Notes: generated by a model not told the origin, from the letters alone. A stretch of 64,000 bases of DNA from Vigna angularis (GCF_016808095.1 NC_068973.1:24842077-24906076); one strand, 5' to 3'; shown: positions 23,047 to 34,431, numbered from the stretch's first letter. Made by a program: numbers and translations.

Positions 23047-24960
23047 CTATGAACTATTATATAATCTAACTAAATGTTTCGCAAGTGCCTTCCTTAGGAA
23101 TGTAAGTGGCTTCTCAGGAAGAGGAGCAGGAGTCTTGAATCTCTGAAATTACAATTGATATTAATTAGTGTATATGAATTCCAAATGTTGGAGAAAATCA
23201 AAATTCATTAAATTTAAATACTACCGTTTCCCAACCTCTTGTGATATGCGCACGAATAAGGTGGGTCATCCAATACATTACATAGTATCCGCACTCACAT
23301 GACCCACTCTATCTATTACACTATAATATATCATCACAGTTGTAAATAGTTAGTGAAAATCATTAAAACAAAACAACTATAAGAAGGTATGGCTTTAGCA
23401 TATGTCAAACCTTGAGAGCAACCCATGCAAGCTTTCTACCGTTAGTAATTGATCTCCCAACCAACATCATACGTGTTGCAATAGAACTATATAAAAAAAA
23501 AGATTTTAGCATTCATTTATATAACAAAGAAAGTCCAAACATTAAGGTTCTTACCAATCAACTGCTTGTCTGAGATGTTTGGGAGGAGACTTGTGCAATC
23601 AGCAAAACCACAAAGCATAGCTTTCCAGTATAGAAATAATAAGTAGCTGTCAATGGTGCCTAAAATTGATAATAACTTAATTGTTATATATTAAAATCAC
23701 ATTCGGAACTTTATGAAGTTAACAAACTTCACTTACCCAGATATATAAGGAATAAAATATATGTTCTTCCTGCTTCCAAATCTGCTAGTGAGATATGTTG
23801 TGATGTCATCAAAATCATTTGCTTCGTGAATGACTTGGGGATCAATGAACCATAGACATCACTGTACCCCAAGTTGTTACTGACACCAAACATATACCTG
23901 AAATAAAAAATTACCTTTGATATAAGTATACTTGATATATAAATAAATAAATTTTATATAAATAATTGCTCATAGACTTACATCATCCATAGCTGAATTA
24001 ATGTAATATTCAAATCTTCTCTTCCCGACGCAAGCTTCCTAACATCTTGGCTATGCAGGTATATTGGGACCTTAGAGCCTCTCCTAAATACATTGGCATC
24101 ATATTCAACTTTCATAGGCTCATTTGCAATGATGTCACAAAGTTGTTGCAATGCATCAACAAGATCATTCTCAAATAAACGAATCTTCTCTAGTCCATGC
24201 GTCTGTTGTTACATGGAAAAATTGGATAAGTTTCGACATCAATAACATGTAAAATTTAAAATTGACAAGTTTAAAGTAGAAGTCAATACAGGGGGTCAGA
24301 AACCGAACCAACCAAGTGGTTAGGCCAAGCGATAAAAGACAGGAATGCTTGTGCCATAGTGAAAATCTCATCTGTGGGTAGAGGAACTAAGGCATCTAGT
24401 ATGATAATGTCGTCTACTGAGACCTTCACCTCATCCTCTGATAGCTCCATACCAGAACAACAGTCGCTGCCTTAAACATTGTTCCACGAGCTACCAGCAT
24501 CGTCCCGGTACCATCTAAAACGTATAGCAGACATGGACTAGCATCGTCCATGTCATCCCCTAGGACGGCTGATGTTGAACAACTTCCTTTCCCGCTTCTC
24601 CTTGTCAAAGTAAATGTTAGATTATAAAAATAATAAATTATTGAACATAAATGTTTATTAATTTTACATGTGGGAGGCACAATAGGTTCCTGTACTGGAG
24701 ATGGCTGCAAGCGCATCCCATAATTCTCAAATTGCTACTAGAACTGGCGCATAACTTTGTCAGTCACTTCTGTAGTGACTTCATCATACAATTTTGTCCT
24801 AAGCTCCGCCCTAAGCTTTTTTGAGATCTCTTGTGTCAGCCTTTGTTCTTGTTCTTCGTTGTATGCATATGAAGTCTGACGCGAAGAACTCTCAAAATAA
24901 TCTCTAATGCCTACTCTAGTACAAGCAACACGCACTCGTCCAGGGTGCTCAGGTCATCCA
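23047..24960 (-). pseudogene. CACTA element second-ORF remnant (DUF8039-like and Ulp1-like protease)
   Basis: On the minus strand, blocks typical of plant CACTA proteins appear in order. First come EHPGRVRVACTRVGIRDYFE (about 24955-24895) and a charged coiled region (24890-24740). A DUF8039-like piece follows (LYVLDGTGTMLVARG, VSVDDIIILDAL, AWPNHLVG; 24600-24290). Next are KVPIYLHSQDVRKL and YMFGVSNNLGYSDVYGS (24100-23840). Last is a Ulp1 cysteine-protease-like end with LHKSPPKHL, ECGYYVMYWM (23240-23290) and RFKTPAPLPEKPL, ending with a stop at 23047-23049. At least five introns are implied, with GT/AG edges at 23225 and 23142. A TGA interrupts the protease core (LWFC-stop-LHKSP) and another stop follows the first block. 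The gene is cut at about 24960, where Ty3 sequence begins. Confidence 0.8.
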
Positions 24961-25079
24961 ATTGTAGTGGTAAGAATATTTGATAGAGATTTAAGCTCCA
25001 TATTCAAGGAGAGTCAAGAAGGTAGACCGAAAGCAATTGATGAGTTGGTGAGATGAAAGCAAGAGGAACACCAACATTG

Positions 25080-25400
25080 AAGAAGGAACTTGAGCTTTAT
25101 TGGGTCAAGCTAATGACGTTAAAAGAACGCTTGTTGGGAGGCACCCAAGTGATTTGAGAACATTAATTTCTTTGAATTTATTTATTTTGGTGATGTAATT
25201 TGAAACTTTGGAACATTGTTATATTTGGGTTTAGCATCTACTGATGGATGCTAGGTTGGTGAGTATTTACTGATGGATACTCAGAAGGTACACCTGCTGA
25301 AGGGTGATGGTAAGATTTGCACCTTCTAATGGGTGTTGGAGGATTTTGGGTCAGGCTCGTGATGTTAAACAAGCGCTACCTGGGAGGCAACCCAGTTGAT
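25080..25400 (+). other. Post-pol tail of the Ty3 element
   Basis: Two related blocks (GACGTTAAAAGAACGCTTGT and GATGTTAAACAAGCGCTACC, each followed by GGGAGGCA-CCCA) mark the end of the integrase reading frame region in many legume Ty3 elements. A triplicated phrase around CTACTGATGGATGCTAGG, TTACTGATGGATACTCAG and CTAATGGGTGTTGG lies between them. No pol frame is left. Confidence 0.6.
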
Positions 25401-26326
25401 TGACTTTATCTTTGTTTGTTTGTTTTGATTCTGCTCTAGTTGCATCATAGGGATTGCATGTTTGAGTGATGTGAGAAACTAAATGCTTTGGGTAAGTGAG
25501 AGGCATTGGTAAAGGACACCTAGGGCAAGCTAGGAAGAAGGGGAATGGGTGTCGCAAATGCTGCTCAGCGATAATTACCGTTGAGCGCAAACGTGGCAGT
25601 TTTGCTGATTGGGCTTTTTCAATTGGGCTCAGCGGGATTTGCCCCATTAGGTCTCTTTTATACCCTAGGTTGCGTCTTGGCCGCCATTTTTAGATTTCCC
25701 TCTTCCCACACACTCTTAAGCACTCTCCAAAGAGCTCTCTACACTTTTTCCTTCTTCCCCCTTCATAAAATCTCTCTTTAAACTAATTTTGCATCAAGTT
25801 TCCACTCAAGTTTAGGGTTTGGTGAGAGCATTGCTGTTAGGGGCTGATTTATTCACATTCCTATAGCATTCTTCACTCATCTAGCATCTCCACCCAAGTA
25901 AGTTCAAGCATTTTACATTCTAGGGTTTTTGAAAGCATGAATTGGTATGAACATGGTTGTCTAAGCATGATTCTTTAGGGATTTTGATTTTTATGCATGA
26001 TTAGATGAATTAATCACTGTTTGGACCGATTAAATTGCTTGATTTGGGTATGGAACTAGGAAGATTGCATGTGGGTGGAGATTAGAGGCATTTTTGGAGC
26101 ATTTTGCAAAATCTGCAGAATCGCCGCTCAGCAAAAATTTCCTCTGAGCGCTATTTCTGCAGAATGGTGTTTTGAGTCTTTTTGCTTGCTGGTTTTGCTG
26201 CATAAGTTGCGCTGAGGGGTTCTGTTTGCCCTCAACGGTGATAGGAATGGTTTTAAGGAGTTGTTTGTGGTCTACTAATGCTTAACAATATGTCTTGTGG
26301 TTTTGTGAATTGTGTTTGATGCAGGG
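25401..26326. other. Untranslated stretch between the post-pol tail and the downstream ORF
   Basis: I see no gene. It contains GCTCAGCG and CGTTGAGCGC motifs (25563-25600, 26128-26150, 26208-26235), also found in the LTRs of this family. Before the ORF there is a splice-acceptor-like TTTGATGCAG at 26315-26324, suggesting that the ORF is expressed from a spliced subgenomic RNA. Confidence 0.45.
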
Positions 26327-27538
26327 ATGACCTCCTCATCGGGCAAGAGAATCAAGACTATAGGATCCAAGAGGAAGGGTAAGGAACCAAAACGCTCCTA
26401 TTCCAGCAAGTTCCTTTCCCGCAAGCATGAGCGCCATTTCAATATTGTCCAAGATAGAAGGCTATTGATGGAAAGGAAGGCTGTATTGATACTTGATTTT
26501 GCTCCATAGTTTGGAGAGCAATTGGAGAACAGGAATTGAGGGAGACTAGCCACTTATCCTGCACCAGCTAACATAGCAGTGGTGAAAGAGTTTTACACCA
26601 ATGCAAGGCAGTTGGGTGATTATCCCACTAAGGAGTATACGAGCTATGTTAGAGGACACACCATTCGGTATGACCCTGATTCCATTAACAGGTTTTTAAA
26701 TACAGAATGGGCTGGTGAGCAGTGTCAGTTTGCTTTGAGTATGGAAGAAGGAGCAGACTTTGTTGATGTGGAGAGCGTGCTTTGTGTGCCTGGATGGCAC
26801 TTCCAGAGAAATAGGAATGATGCTGTTGTGAATATCAGGAGAGCTTATTTGACTCCGTTAGCAAAGTATTGGATGACATTCTCTCATGCCAATATTCAAC
26901 CTTGTTTGCATGTCTCTGATATTACTGTCAATAGGGCTCTTCTTCTGTACTGTGTGCTGAGAGGGATGACCATTAACATTGGCCAGGTCATAGCCAATGA
27001 GATACAAGTGTGTGTAAATACTATGAACAACAAGGCACCTTTGGGGCATCCTTCTCTGATCACACACCTTTGTGAGCTAGTTGGAGTGAATATTTCTACA
27101 CCAACGTTTGAAAGGCCTAGGAAGGCAATTGATGAGGCCTACTATAGGCAATATTGTGGTGAAGATGAGGCAGCTCAGCCAGTACCACCATGTCATCCTC
27201 GCAGAGGAAGAGGACCACCACAGGCTCCTGCACAACCTCATGATGCAGAGCCGTTTCAGATGAGAGATATGTATATGTCGCTTATAGATGCTAGGATGCA
27301 GTCTATCCATAGAGGACAGGTGGCCACAACAGAGATGATCATTGAGATGTATGATACACCCCCAGGACATCGGTGGACCATGGATGAGTTCAATAATGTG
27401 GTGGCATGGCAAGAGGATCAAGCACAGGCTAGTGGAGCTGGAGCAGCTGAAGCTCCAGCTATGGATGATGATGAGGATGACTTTGAAGATGCTGAAGAAG
27501 AAGGAGAGGAGGAAGATTCAGATGACAACATGGGTTGA
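26327..27538 (+). pseudogene. Downstream ORF of Ty3 element (putative plant transposon protein domain)
   Basis: The frame runs 403 codons from the ATG at 26327 (MTSSSGKRIKTIGSKRKG) to the TGA at 27536-27538. It is interrupted by a TAG at 26507-26509 and a TGA at 26537-26539; both fit C-to-T or G-to-A changes of CAG and TGG in a conserved block. Residues about 25-220 match the widespread plant retroelement domain I know as the putative plant transposon protein family: RRLLMERKAVL, VVKEFYTNARQL, SYVRGHTIRYDPDSINRFL, ANIQPCLHVSDITVNRALLL and LGHPSLITHLCELVGV. A proline/arginine linker and a very acidic tail (DDDEDDFEDAEEEGEEEDSD) follow. There is no membrane segment to support an envelope role. 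Function is unknown; its position between pol and the 3' LTR is that of the extra ORF in Athila-type elements. Confidence 0.8.
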
Positions 27539-28305
27539 TGAGGATGATGCTAAGCAGGATATGTATGGGGAATGTTGAATGAGCCTATATGTGAGGTTTT
27601 GAACTCCAGAGTTTTTGTGATTGAATGCATTGAAAGCATGAATGACTTTTCCCAGGTTGCTATGATTGAATCACTTGCTTGTATGTGTCATATGATCAAG
27701 GCCATTTGTTGGTAACCCTTTATTAGCCAAATGCATGATTTTAGCCTAATAAAAGTTGCACAATGTGTTCTATCCTTTGAACCTTTAGCCTTGAACATGA
27801 TAGAAAACCTTTTTTTGAAAATCTTTACCTTGAGTTGAGTTGAAGATATCTTGTGGTATTGATAAATGTTCAAGTTTGGGGTTGTTGGGAGATCTAAAAA
27901 GGGAATATGAAAAGCATTGAGCTAAGCACGTGAAAAGCAAAATAAAAAGAAAAGAAAAGGAAGAAAAAGAAAAGCTCAATGCAAAGAAAAGTTGGGAAGA
28001 AGTAAGAAGGGTTGTGTTTAAATGATGATTCTCTTAACTCAAGGATTTTGTGATCCAGAAAAACCAATTTTCCTTTTAGCCCAACCACATTATAAGCCAT
28101 ATAAAGTCCTTGTGATGATGCTCGCTTGTGAGTATATTTGATTGTGGTTAAATGAAAGACAAAGTTGATTCATGTGACATTGTGATAGTAGAGTGAATGA
28201 GTGACCTCTATACACTTGTGTGATTAAGTGAAACACTTTATCTAGTGAGGAATAATTCCATGAGCACATGATTACATCTATGCTTAGTTAATTGATCATT
28301 CATGA
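27539..28305. other. 3' untranslated stretch of the Ty3 element
   Basis: No gene is seen. The last five bases, CATGA (28301-28305), form the target duplication of the inserted LTR. The sequence resumes at 32447 on the other side. Confidence 0.6.
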
Positions 28306-28420
28306 TGTCGCAACTGGAATCGCGACGGGACGACGATCCAAAAAAGACAGGTTTGAAAAAAGAGATTTGGAGTCGCCACCATAGTTTATTATGGAAAACT
28401 ACGGAAAAACCATAAAATGA
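28286..28420. repeat. 135-bp direct repeat, left copy
   Basis: It spans 20 bases of host flank (AGTTAATTGATCATTCATGA) plus the first 115 bases of the Tat/Ogre-like LTR. The right copy is at 29373-29508. A handful of substitutions and one A-run length difference separate them. Confidence 0.85.
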
Positions 28421-29372
28421 AAAGACACTGATGGAATCCTGCCTGATGTATTTTATCAGTGTCCTCTTTTTGTAGTTTTTACATTTTATTGTGTACGTAT
28501 TTTAGCTTGTAAGGAGAATGGGTTATTATAAATACCCAGCTCCTCTCTTGTATTGGCACTTTTAAGAATAATGAGAATTGAGTTTTCTGAATCAGAAACT
28601 ATTCTCTCTTGAAAGTCATAGGCTAGAGAGTCCAAAGACTCCCTCTAGCCACCTTCCAAGCACCTTCGTCATTCTCTCATTTTCCACGTTAACCACTGTG
28701 CTTACTCTCTCATTTCCACGCTCACGCATCACCGGCCACTGTGCGCGCACATCAGCGCCACATCCTCCTTCAGCACGCGTCAGCAGCCACATCTTCATTT
28801 CTCCTTCACATCACAACCGCGCCTCTCATTTCTTTCCTCGTGCATCCATTACGCATCCCTCCACATTTCAGAGCGTCTCCTTCTCGTTCTCGAGAGCTCC
28901 ATAGTCGCCAACCATAGATTCGCACTCCATACGCGTCTTCGAAGGTATTTTATCTTTGTTCACCACACTTCCTCATCTTCCTCTAGGGTTTCCACTTCCT
29001 CCCTCCTTCATTTTCATTGTTCCTTCATTGTTCACTGAACAAACCTTATTTCCTCAGTTCATCCTTCTTTTCCACCGTTCAATCTTTGTTTTGAACCGAT
29101 TAATCGGTTCATTTTGATGTTCTGCACCTTTCTAGGGTTCCTTCGGTCCAGATTAGGGTTCTTCGTGTTCATTCTCAGATTTGCTCCGTTCTCTTTCGAT
29201 TTCTCTCTTCTTATAGTGTCTATGGTTTCTGCGAAGGTTATCACAGTTCTGTTTTCATAGATTCTCTCTTAATCTTGTGTTCCAATCATTTTCCGCTGCG
29301 TTCATCTCTGGAGGAAGCTTCGAAGGAGCTCGCGACACGCACATTCGTCATCTCCTTGGAGGCTCGTCCATC
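28421..29372. other. Foreign 952-bp segment inside the LTR
   Basis: It contains a promoter-like TTATAAATACC at 28525-28535, a leader ending near GAATTGAG, then a CT-rich, gene-leader-like stretch with GAACCGATTAATCGGTTC at 29092-29109. The frame at 28578-28904 has no family resemblance. The first 200 bases look like the U3/R part of a copia-type LTR. It is bounded by the 135-bp direct repeats. Confidence 0.45.
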
Positions 29373-29508
29373 AGTTAATTGATCATTCATGATGTCACAA
29401 CCGGAATCGCGACGGGACGACGATCCAAAAAAAGACAGGTTTGAAAAAAGAGATTTGGAGTCGCCACCATAGTTTATTCTGGAAAACTACGGGAAAACCA
29501 TAAAATGA
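29373..29508. repeat. 135-bp direct repeat, right copy
   Basis: This is the second copy of 28286-28420, again including the 20 bases of host flank. It is continuous with the rest of the LTR. Confidence 0.85.
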
Positions 29509-29999
29509 TAAGGCATGGTCTAGGAAAAACCAGATTCTGGGTTCGGGAGTCGGTTACGTGTAGGGAAGGTATTAGCACCCTACAACGCCTGCCCTAAGGC
29601 AGTACCTTTAACTAAATACGCGAATATGATGTGGTTTTCAAAATGTTTAACTATCCCCTAAAATAAAACTCTAAAGAGACAAAATATATTTTTTAGTTTT
29701 TTGGGTCCGAGAAGGATTGACCTTGCTCCTATGTATTCTCATTCAGAATGAGAAATCAAGGTTACGTAGTTCTTTTGGAAACTGTGTTGGAAATTTTTTT
29801 TAGGAAATCTTTTGAGGATTTTTGTTTGGAAATGATTTTGGATTTTTGGGAAGTGAACCTGACAAGGACTAGCCTTGCTCCTACGTATCTCCACTCTTGA
29901 TGGAGAATCAAGGATCACGTAGTTCTGACGAAAAGGTTGATTGTTGTTTTGAGGATGTGAATGTTTTATATTTTGGTATTTTTACGTGAGAAGGAAAAA

Positions 30000-30330
30000 A
30001 GGTTTTTTAGCACAAGGACGATGCGTGCGATCACATATGTGCCTAAACCTTTAAAACATTTTTATTATTATTTTTTCTTAGGAGAGAAGAAGAAAAGGTT
30101 CTAACACAAGGACGATGCGCACGATCACACATGTGCCTAAACCTTTAAAATATTTTTATTATTTTTCAGAAGAGAAGAAGAAAATGTTTTAGCACAAGGA
30201 CGATGCGTGCGATCACACATGTGCTTAAACCTTAAAAACATTTTATTATTTTTTAGAAGAGAAGAAGAAAAAGTTTCAGAACAAGAACGATGTGTGCGAT
30301 CACACATGTGCCTAAACCTTTAAAATATAT
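30000..30330. repeat. Four tandem units of about 87 bp in the LTR
   Basis: Each unit holds GCACAAGGACGATGCGTGCG followed by ATCACACATGTGCCTAAACC, then an AT-rich half and GAGAAGAAGAAAA. Units start near 30012, 30105, 30192 and 30279 and differ by a few substitutions. Confidence 0.85.
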
Positions 30331-30647
30331 TTTTTATCATTTTTTATAAAAGTGCATTTAAAAAGTAGATAAATATTTAAAATGGAAACAAAAAAGAGAA
30401 AAAAAACATAAAAATAAAATAAAATGATAAATAAATAAATAATGAAAATAAAGTAAAAAATCAAAGGATAAAATAAAATAAAAATAAAATAATAAGGAAA
30501 TAAAAAACAGGGTGCGGAGGTGCTAAGATAAGAAACAGGGGTGCCCAAACAATTAAAAAACGAACTGGGCCAAAGCCCAAGCGGAGAGGGGTGCGAAAAT
30601 GAGAATAAGGGGGCGCAGGAAAGAAATTCATTTTTTTTATTTTTAGG

Positions 30648-30745
30648 AACATATCATACCATTTCACTCATTTTGGGAAATGGGGGGTGCGCGTAGGAGA
30701 GAAAAGGTTTCTCCCATTCTTCACATATCATACCATTTCACTCAA
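30648..30745. repeat. Short direct repeat in the LTR
   Basis: ACATATCATACCATTTCACT occurs at about 30650-30669 and again at about 30724-30743, separated by a G-rich stretch. It lies just before the GC-rich part of the LTR. Confidence 0.8.
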
Positions 30746-32446
30746 CTGAGATCCAGGGCCTCTTTCTCTCTGAACGAGAAATCCCAGAAGTGCTCACCTC
30801 CGACCACGTCCCAACCGCCGCCAAAACAGCCACCGCGGGAGGACCCTCTACCCGGTCCGAAACTTCGCCGGCGACGCCAAACGACACCCGGACCGCCGCT
30901 GGCCACTGCTTCGGATCGCTTTTCCCTCCTCGCCCATCTCTTCTCCGCTTCTTCGCGCGCGAGAGAGAAACTCTCGCCTCTCCGCGCCACACCGGCGCCA
31001 CCCCGATGAGGCCAACCATCGCAAGCCGTGCCAAGGTCGCACCGGTGATGCAGCTCGCCGCCGGGGTCGTTGCCGGCCACAACTCCAGGCCTTTCCTTCT
31101 CCTCTTCCCGCACGAGAAAAGTCCTCTCGCTCCTTCATCAGACACCGCTGGAGCGAGCTCATTGGTGTCTCATTGGTTAATCAACAGAGAATACGACCAC
31201 AGAGCCTTGCCAAGACGATGTTTGGGGATTCTATGTATGGGTTTTCTGGTTTCTGTTGTGTATGTGTTTCCTGCTCAAGGATTCAACTTCTTCGGTGGTG
31301 ATTGGAGATGAAAGGAGGCTTGAAGGCTTAGTCCCCTGGTCTGTTTTGACTTGTGGTAATTATAATCAATTCGGGATGATTGGGGTTAGATCTTTTGCTC
31401 TGGCAGATGAATGGAACTGGGATTTTATGCGATGGGTTGGGTGTTTACAACAAGCATAGAACTTCATTGACAATGGTGGCTGAAGAGAGTAGTGGTAAAT
31501 TTGTTTCTTAATCTAGCATTGAGGGAATGAAAAAAACGGTAGAAATCGGAAGATGAGTAAATGGTTTATTCTGTGTTTCAAGTGTTGAACATAGTGGAGA
31601 AGATAACCGTGATGTATACATACACGGTTTGGAATACTCAAGTAACAATCACACACAAGCAAAGCATAAAGCTATTCTAACAGCGATTGTAAATTGGACG
31701 TTACTTGCTTACCTCTTGGAGCTCCTTTCTCTATTGTTCAACTCTGGGCGCCTCCCCCTCGGTTGTAATTTCTTGCCAGCTTTTTTCTTAGCTCTCAGAC
31801 ATTGTGCTTTGTCTAGGTTACCAGTGATGAAACGGAGCTGGCCCCTTGATGCAAGATAATGGTTGGTTTTTGAAGGTGAGAAGAGTCGAGATTCCCCCTC
31901 CTCCCTCGTTCACGCTTCAGATCCCGCTTAGAGTCAAAAGCATGGCCTGTCAAATGGTTGCTTCCTGCCACAGCCTCCTGTTCTGTTCCGTTAAGACAGT
32001 GTAGGTGCAGCATGCATGGCGAGCAGAAGATTTGCACCAAAATGGGAGATGGCGTGATGGAACCAAAAAAGCCAAAACGCTAAAGTTGGCTCAAATTGAA
32101 CTTACATTTTTATGTTTTGTTTTTTTTCTTTTTTTTTTTAACATTTTTGACAGAATGAATTAAAGGAAAAGAACGTAAAAATAGAATAAAATAAAACAGA
32201 CTAAAATAAAATAACTCTAAATAAATAAATAAAATTAGAATAAAATAAGAATAAATAAAATAAAACACAATATAATAAAATAGAATAAAATACAATATAA
32301 TAAAATACAATGGCTCAAAATAACAAAATAACTTGAAATAAAAATAAAAATAACAATAACATAAACAGAACAACATAAAAATAAATAAGATAAAATAAAT
32401 TTCATTATTATTTATTTATTTACCCGGACGAAATTGGGTGTTGACA

Positions 32447-32678
32447 CATGAGAATAACATTTGTTGGATACTTTGTGACTATGTGAACACCACAATGAGT
32501 TTGATTGAATTAAAGCATGTGTGCATCTTGACTGAATTCCTTTTGATGATCTGATTTGAGTATTACTTGTCATGGAAAGAAAGAGTTTTTGAATGTGGTG
32601 AACCATTGTATGGATTGGTGGAAGACTGAGATACATTTTGTTTGCTGGAGGACAAGCAAATTTCTAAGTTTAGGATTA
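32447..32678 (+). other. End of Ty3 internal region with decayed polypurine tract
   Basis: After the CATGA repeat the Ty3 3' untranslated stretch continues. GGAGGACAAGCAAA at 32647-32660 and TAAGTTTAGGATTA just before the LTR correspond to the conserved end and purine tract of this element type, the tract being degraded by G-to-A changes. Confidence 0.65.
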
Positions 32679-33971
32679 TGATAACGGTTGAAAAACTGTT
32701 ATTTTTATACTTAATTTTGATATTAAAAACAACCTTTATGACTTAGAAACTAGCTTGGAATCATGTTTTTACTTAAGTTTTGGAAATAAGAGAGTTGGAT
32801 GAGTTTTATGCTTGGTTTTCCTTGTTTTGGCAGGAATTAAGATGAATTAGATGAAAGAAGTTGAAGTAGTAAGGAGCTAGACTCAGGAAAGGAAGTAAAA
32901 GTGCACAAAAGAAGAGTCGTATTCACTGCTCAGCGCAACTTTTACCGTTGAGCGGCGTTCTGAAGCACCACAGTCACCGTTGAGGGCCAAAACTGCAGCT
33001 GAGCGTCATTCTAAAGAAGCGCACTTACAGTTGAGCGGCAAAAGTGCCGTTGAGCGCCATTGAATTGGGTTTGAGCCTATTTTCTGTAACTCTTAATAAA
33101 CTAACTATATAAGGGTTTCGTCGACCTAAGGTTAGTATCTTTGAACAGAAAGAGGCGAAATCACATTTTCTTCACCCCTTGGAGGATGATTTTGGATGCG
33201 GAAGCTCCTTTCTTCAAATTCTAGGGTTCTATCTTTCATTCATTCATTATTTTTCATCTAGTTTCACAATGTCTATGGTGAACTAAACCTCCATTGTTGT
33301 TGGGGAACCGATGTAATCCTTTGAAACTCTCATGTATTGAATTAATTCTTGATTATATATGCTTTCCTTCATTAATTGTTAGGGTTTTTCTTCTATACTC
33401 TATGCATGCTTTGTTTAACTCATTCAATTGCATGATCATTGATGTTATTTATATGGACACATATGGATACATCTAGAACTGAGGAAATTCTCCCAAGAGC
33501 AATATTACCTAGACATAGGGATAGGAGGATTGGTTGCCTTTAAGCTTCTATGCGAATGTAATGCATGAATAATTGCTAGGGAGACCAGACATTGTAAACT
33601 AGTGATTAGGAGTAGGCTTTCTTCACCGAGACATCGGGTTTAAGGTAAATTAGAAAGTGACATTAACATTAATGAAGAAAGATGAATGCTTGAATACATG
33701 AGAGTGAATAGGATGAGTCGGAAACCCCAACAACATAATCATTCATATTTTACATCAATCACTTTTGCATCTTTCAATCCAATTGATCAACACATGCATT
33801 CATATATACTTTTCAGTATTTGCATCTAAACCTAAAAGATTTTGTTTACAAGTCTAATTTAATCAAGAAATCACATAACTGTTTAGGTCGTGAATCCTTT
33901 GGGAAACGATACTTGGTCTTATCATTTTATTATTACTTGATATGATTCGGTACACTTGTCGAGTGTTAACA
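32679..33971 (+). repeat. 3' LTR of the Ty3 element (1293 bp)
   Basis: It begins TGATAACGGTTGAAAAACTG and ends GACAAGTGTACC-type sequence in reverse sense, with final bases GAGTGTTAACA. It is the same family as the solo LTR 20497-21727 (opposite strand). CAGCGCAACTTTTACCGTTG and related TTGAGCG motifs lie at 32930-33060. The next bases, GGTGT (33972-33976), match the corresponding point of the 3' LTR at 59994-59998, showing that this element inserted into the 5' LTR of the pol-less element. Confidence 0.9.
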
Positions 33972-34414
33972 GGTGTCTCAAAGGGGTTGACAATAGAAGA
34001 GGATTGTTCTTGTTGTGTGTCTGTTTTGTACTGCCTATATTAGATTAGTGGGTTCGAGAGGTGTTTTACATTTTGACGTGAGGTCGCTATAAAAACGTTG
34101 GTGTAAAAACTCATATCTTTATAGTGCATTGGCTTCCAACTCAGGTTGATTGGAAGGACACTGGATGTAGGCTTTGCCGAACCAGTATAAAATGCAGTGT
34201 TTGAATTTTCCCTTCCCTATCTCTACATATAGTCGATTAACCTGTCATTGCATTCGATTAAGCGTATTGTTTCATTGCATACAAATTTACTTGCGTTTCA
34301 AGAAAAGTCCAAAGACATCCTACTTTGTGAAAAATATTTTGAAAGCAAACATTTTTACGCATCACTAATTCACCCCCCTCTTGGTGTAAGAAACTAAGCA
34401 CTTCTTTTTTAACT
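33972..34414 (+). repeat. 5' LTR remainder of the outer element
   Basis: It matches 59994-60434 of the 3' LTR, including ACTGGATGTAGGCTTTGCCG, a TATAAAA box at 34187-34193 and the end CTTCTTTTTTAAC. The first 150 bases or so of the LTR are missing because the Ty3 element occupies that point. The final base is T where the 3' LTR has A. Confidence 0.85.
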
Positions 34415-34416
34415 AT

Positions 34417-34431
34417 TGGCACCAGAGCTGG
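34417..34431 (+). promoter_or_regulatory. Primer-binding site of the outer element
   Basis: TTGGCACCAGAGCTGG lies two bases after the LTR. It differs at two positions from the TGGTATCAGAGC complement of initiator tRNA-Met. The same variant is at the inner element's PBS. Confidence 0.7.

Larger units (their letters stand above)
28306..32446 (+). mobile_element. Tat/Ogre-like solo LTR with an internal foreign segment (TSD CATGA)
   Basis: It begins TGTCGCAACTGGAATCGCGA and ends ACGAAATTGGGTGTTGACA, flanked by CATGA at 28301-28305 and 32447-32451. The early part includes GATTTGGAGTCGCCACC and, after 29508, GGAGTCGGTTACGTGTAGGG plus AGGTATTAGCACCCTACAACG. I recognise these as signature sequences of legume Tat/Ogre-group LTRs. 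No protein domain is present, so it is a solo LTR. The start is duplicated: bases 28306-28420 recur at 29393-29508 with a 952-base segment between. The GC-rich block 30770-31140 gives long but unconvincing frames on both strands. 32150-32400 is an A/T-rich tail of TAAAA units. Confidence 0.8.
24960..33971 (+). mobile_element. Ty3 retrotransposon (Athila/Calypso-like), 3' part
   Basis: Recognisable parts in order: the tail after pol with two copies of the motif GGTCARGCTMRTGAYGTTAA followed by GGGAGGC (25100-25150, 25345-25393), a downstream ORF (26327-27538), a long 3' untranslated stretch, a GAGGACAAGCAAA segment and polypurine-like bases (32647-32678), then the 3' LTR. The 5' LTR, gag and pol are missing; the left end is fused to CACTA sequence. 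A 4.1-kb Tat/Ogre-like LTR splits the 3' untranslated stretch. The element itself lies inside the LTR of the pol-less element that resumes at 33972. Confidence 0.8.

Noticed and set aside
26858..27421. Minus-strand frames of 69 and 114 codons
   Set aside because: Shadows of the plus-strand downstream ORF, which has clear family motifs.
28578..28904. Serine/proline-rich frame after a TATA-like box
   Set aside because: No family resemblance; CT-rich leader sequence typical of plant 5' regions gives such frames.
30000..30330. Regularly spaced repeats that could suggest a CRISPR array
   Set aside because: The units are whole tandem repeats with similar, not unique, intervening sequence, in a plant LTR; no cas genes.
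30738..31311. Long overlapping open frames on both strands in a GC-rich block (up to 173 codons)
   Set aside because: All frames are open because of GC richness in the LTR; translations are low-complexity and resemble nothing known.
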